Shown piece by piece: positions 62,780-64,000 of a stretch of 64,000 nucleotides of DNA; the first letter of the stretch is position 1, and each line of letters begins with the position of its first letter. A program made the translations under genes and the position numbers. This DNA comes from Lysinibacillus xylanilyticus. GTDB lineage: Bacteria; Bacillota; Bacilli; Bacillales_A; Planococcaceae. Below the pieces are notes generated by a model. The model was not told where the DNA came from. It ran no database searches and saw nothing but the letters and a program-made list of their open reading frames with translations. The stretch lies in assembly GCF_001183605.1 (NCBI RefSeq), contig NZ_LFXJ01000005.1, forward strand, positions 2,052,809-2,116,808. The letters are read 5' to 3'.

Positions 62780-62785
62780 ATTTCA

Positions 62786-64000
62786 TTATTTAACTGGACG
62801 TGCTTTTCCAATTCTAAAAACATAATAGCTAATGATAACAAGAGCTAAGAAAATAATTCCCACGATGAGAGAAACTCTAGTATCATCATTAAACCACATT
62901 CCGATTAGTACCATTACTAAAAAGGCAATCGTTATATAGTTTGTAAATGGTGCAAAGGGCATTCTGAACGGGTGCTTTGAAAGTTGTTCACCTTTTATTT
63001 TTTTAAATCTTATTTGACTTATTAAAATAACAAACCATGGAATCATCCCCGGTAATACACTTGCACTGTATACATATACAAATAAATTCTTTGGCGCTAT
63101 ATAGCTTAGAATAACACCGATGACCAAACCAATTAGCACGCCTACTGTGCCGAAAATAGGAACACCATTATTAGAAAGCTTCGCAAAAAATTTAGGTGCT
63201 TGCCCATTCATGGCAAGTGTATACAGCATACGTCCCGCACTATAAATCCCACTATTACAGCCTGACATTGCTGCTGTAATGACAACAAAATTAATAATTC
63301 CTGCCGCAGCGGTAATTCCAACCTTTGCAAAAGTTGCAACAAATGGGCTACCAATCGTACCTAATTCATCCCACGGATAAACTGTTACAATGACAAAGAT
63401 TGCACCGATATAAAATATTAAAATACGCCAAATAATACTTTGAATCGCATTCGTAATAGTTTTTTGAGGATTTTTCGCTTCTCCTGCCGTAATCCCAATA
63501 AGCTCAACACCTTGATAGGCTGCAACTACTAATGATAACGCAAAGAAGAAGCCTGTCCAGCCGCCTGTAAAGAAGCCTCCATGATTCCAAAGGTTCGATA
63601 ATCCTATTGCCACGCCTCCATTACCAATCCCAAAGAAAATAAGACCAAAGCCCGCAACAATCATTAAAACAATCGTCACAATTTTAATCATGGCAAACCA
63701 AAACTCAAATTCTCCAAACATTTTAACAGAAATAAAGTTGGCAACGCCTAAAATCACCATTGCAATTAAACCTGGAATCCATGCTGGTAAATCAGGATAC
63801 CAGTATTGCATATATGTTCCTACTGCTATAATCTCTGACATCCCAACAATGACCCACTGAAACCAGTTACTCCACGCCGTTAAATAACCGGCTAATGGAT
63901 GTATATATTTATAGCCAAACGTTGCAAAGGAACCTGTACTTGGCTCCATATAAAGCATTTCTCCCATTGCTCGCATAATGAAAAAAATAAAAATACCTGC
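62786..64000 (-). CDS. APC-family amino-acid permease, 5' end outside window
   Basis: About 404 residues are visible; the frame stays open to base 64000, so about 50 N-terminal residues are missing. The visible part has about 11 helices and the marks of the AAT group: [19 protein letters not shown], the conserved [20 protein letters not shown], and [15 protein letters not shown]. Relatives carry alanine, GABA, proline or aromatic amino acids. Single gene with its own terminator. Confidence 0.9.
   Translation of the reverse strand, partial: AGIFIFFIMRAMGEMLYMEPSTGSFATFGYKYIHPLAGYLTAWSNWFQWVIVGMSEIIAVGTYMQYWYPDLPAWIPGLIAMVILGVANFISVKMFGEFEFWFAMIKIVTIVLMIVAGFGLIFFGIGNGGVAIGLSNLWNHGGFFTGGWTGFFFALSLVVAAYQGVELIGITAGEAKNPQKTITNAIQSIIWRILIFYIGAIFVIVTVYPWDELGTIGSPFVATFAKVGITAAAGIINFVVITAAMSGCNSGIYSAGRMLYTLAMNGQAPKFFAKLSNNGVPIFGTVGVLIGLVIGVILSYIAPKNLFVYVYSASVLPGMIPWFVILISQIRFKKIKGEQLSKHPFRMPFAPFTNYITIAFLVMVLIGMWFNDDTRVSLIVGIIFLALVIISYYVFRIGKARPVK

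Noticed and set aside
1..64000. tRNA, rRNA or phage structural genes
   Set aside because: None recognised on either strand.

Overview
The window is chromosomal DNA from a low-GC, spore-forming Bacillota bacterium. It carries a CotA-type multicopper oxidase, a GerA-type germinant receptor subunit and a SplA-like protein. B. subtilis-type efflux genes (BmrA, BceAB-type), frequent TTG/GTG starts with strong Shine-Dalgarno sites and a characteristic family of GC-richer dispersed repeats make a Lysinibacillus-like genome the best guess. That assignment is inference. No rRNA, tRNA or CRISPR array was seen.

Layout. 0-1.3 kb: end of the multicopper oxidase gene and an IS200/IS605-like end that supplies the stop codon of the next gene. 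1.3-10.1 kb: efflux and regulator modules (MerR + RND pump, MFS, MarR + small membrane protein, LysR with divergent MFS). 10.4-14.0 kb: bmrA ABC exporter with a response regulator and histidine kinase. 14-16.6 kb: oxidoreductase/MarR divergent pair, a GNAT and a Clp_N-GNAT fusion. 16.7-21.6 kb: repeats, a YqcI/YcgG haem-oxygenase-family gene, an amino-acid permease with an arginine-deiminase-like enzyme, and a NUDIX gene fused to a repeat. 21.8-24.6 kb: tldD-tldE. 24.6-29.2 kb: an island of foreign appearance with a 1143-aa Paenibacillus-like repeat protein between decayed gene pieces. 29.2-33.2 kb: queT, SDR, a DUF2829/Tad2-like gene, a lipoprotein, GNAT and phosphatase genes. 33.5-44 kb: IS3 and IS1182 wrecks around a BceAB-type transporter with its two-component system, a racemase, and an intact IS110 element. 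44-49.7 kb: GNAT, MccF-like peptidase, orphan kinase, GerA protein. 49.8-52.4 kb: a reduced riboflavin operon (ribE-ribB-ribH) behind two almost identical FMN riboswitches. 52.7-55.7 kb: SDR and an ABC-F ATPase preceded by a leader ORF and two terminators. 56-64 kb: YibE/F pair, HAD phosphatase, VanW, a transmembrane terpene-cyclase-like protein, pgeF, and an amino-acid permease running off the end.

The common theme is response to toxic compounds: at least six exporter or protection genes each sit beside their own regulator, often with a readable operator. Examples are a MerR dyad in a 19-bp spacer, MarR half-sites flanking a promoter, direct repeats upstream of bmrA, and a leader ORF with attenuators upstream of the ABC-F gene. 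The most notable non-coding signals are the tandem FMN riboswitches, a probable IS110 bridge RNA with a donor-loop match to the element ends, and a mosaic repeat family that abuts stop codons and has entered a NUDIX gene.
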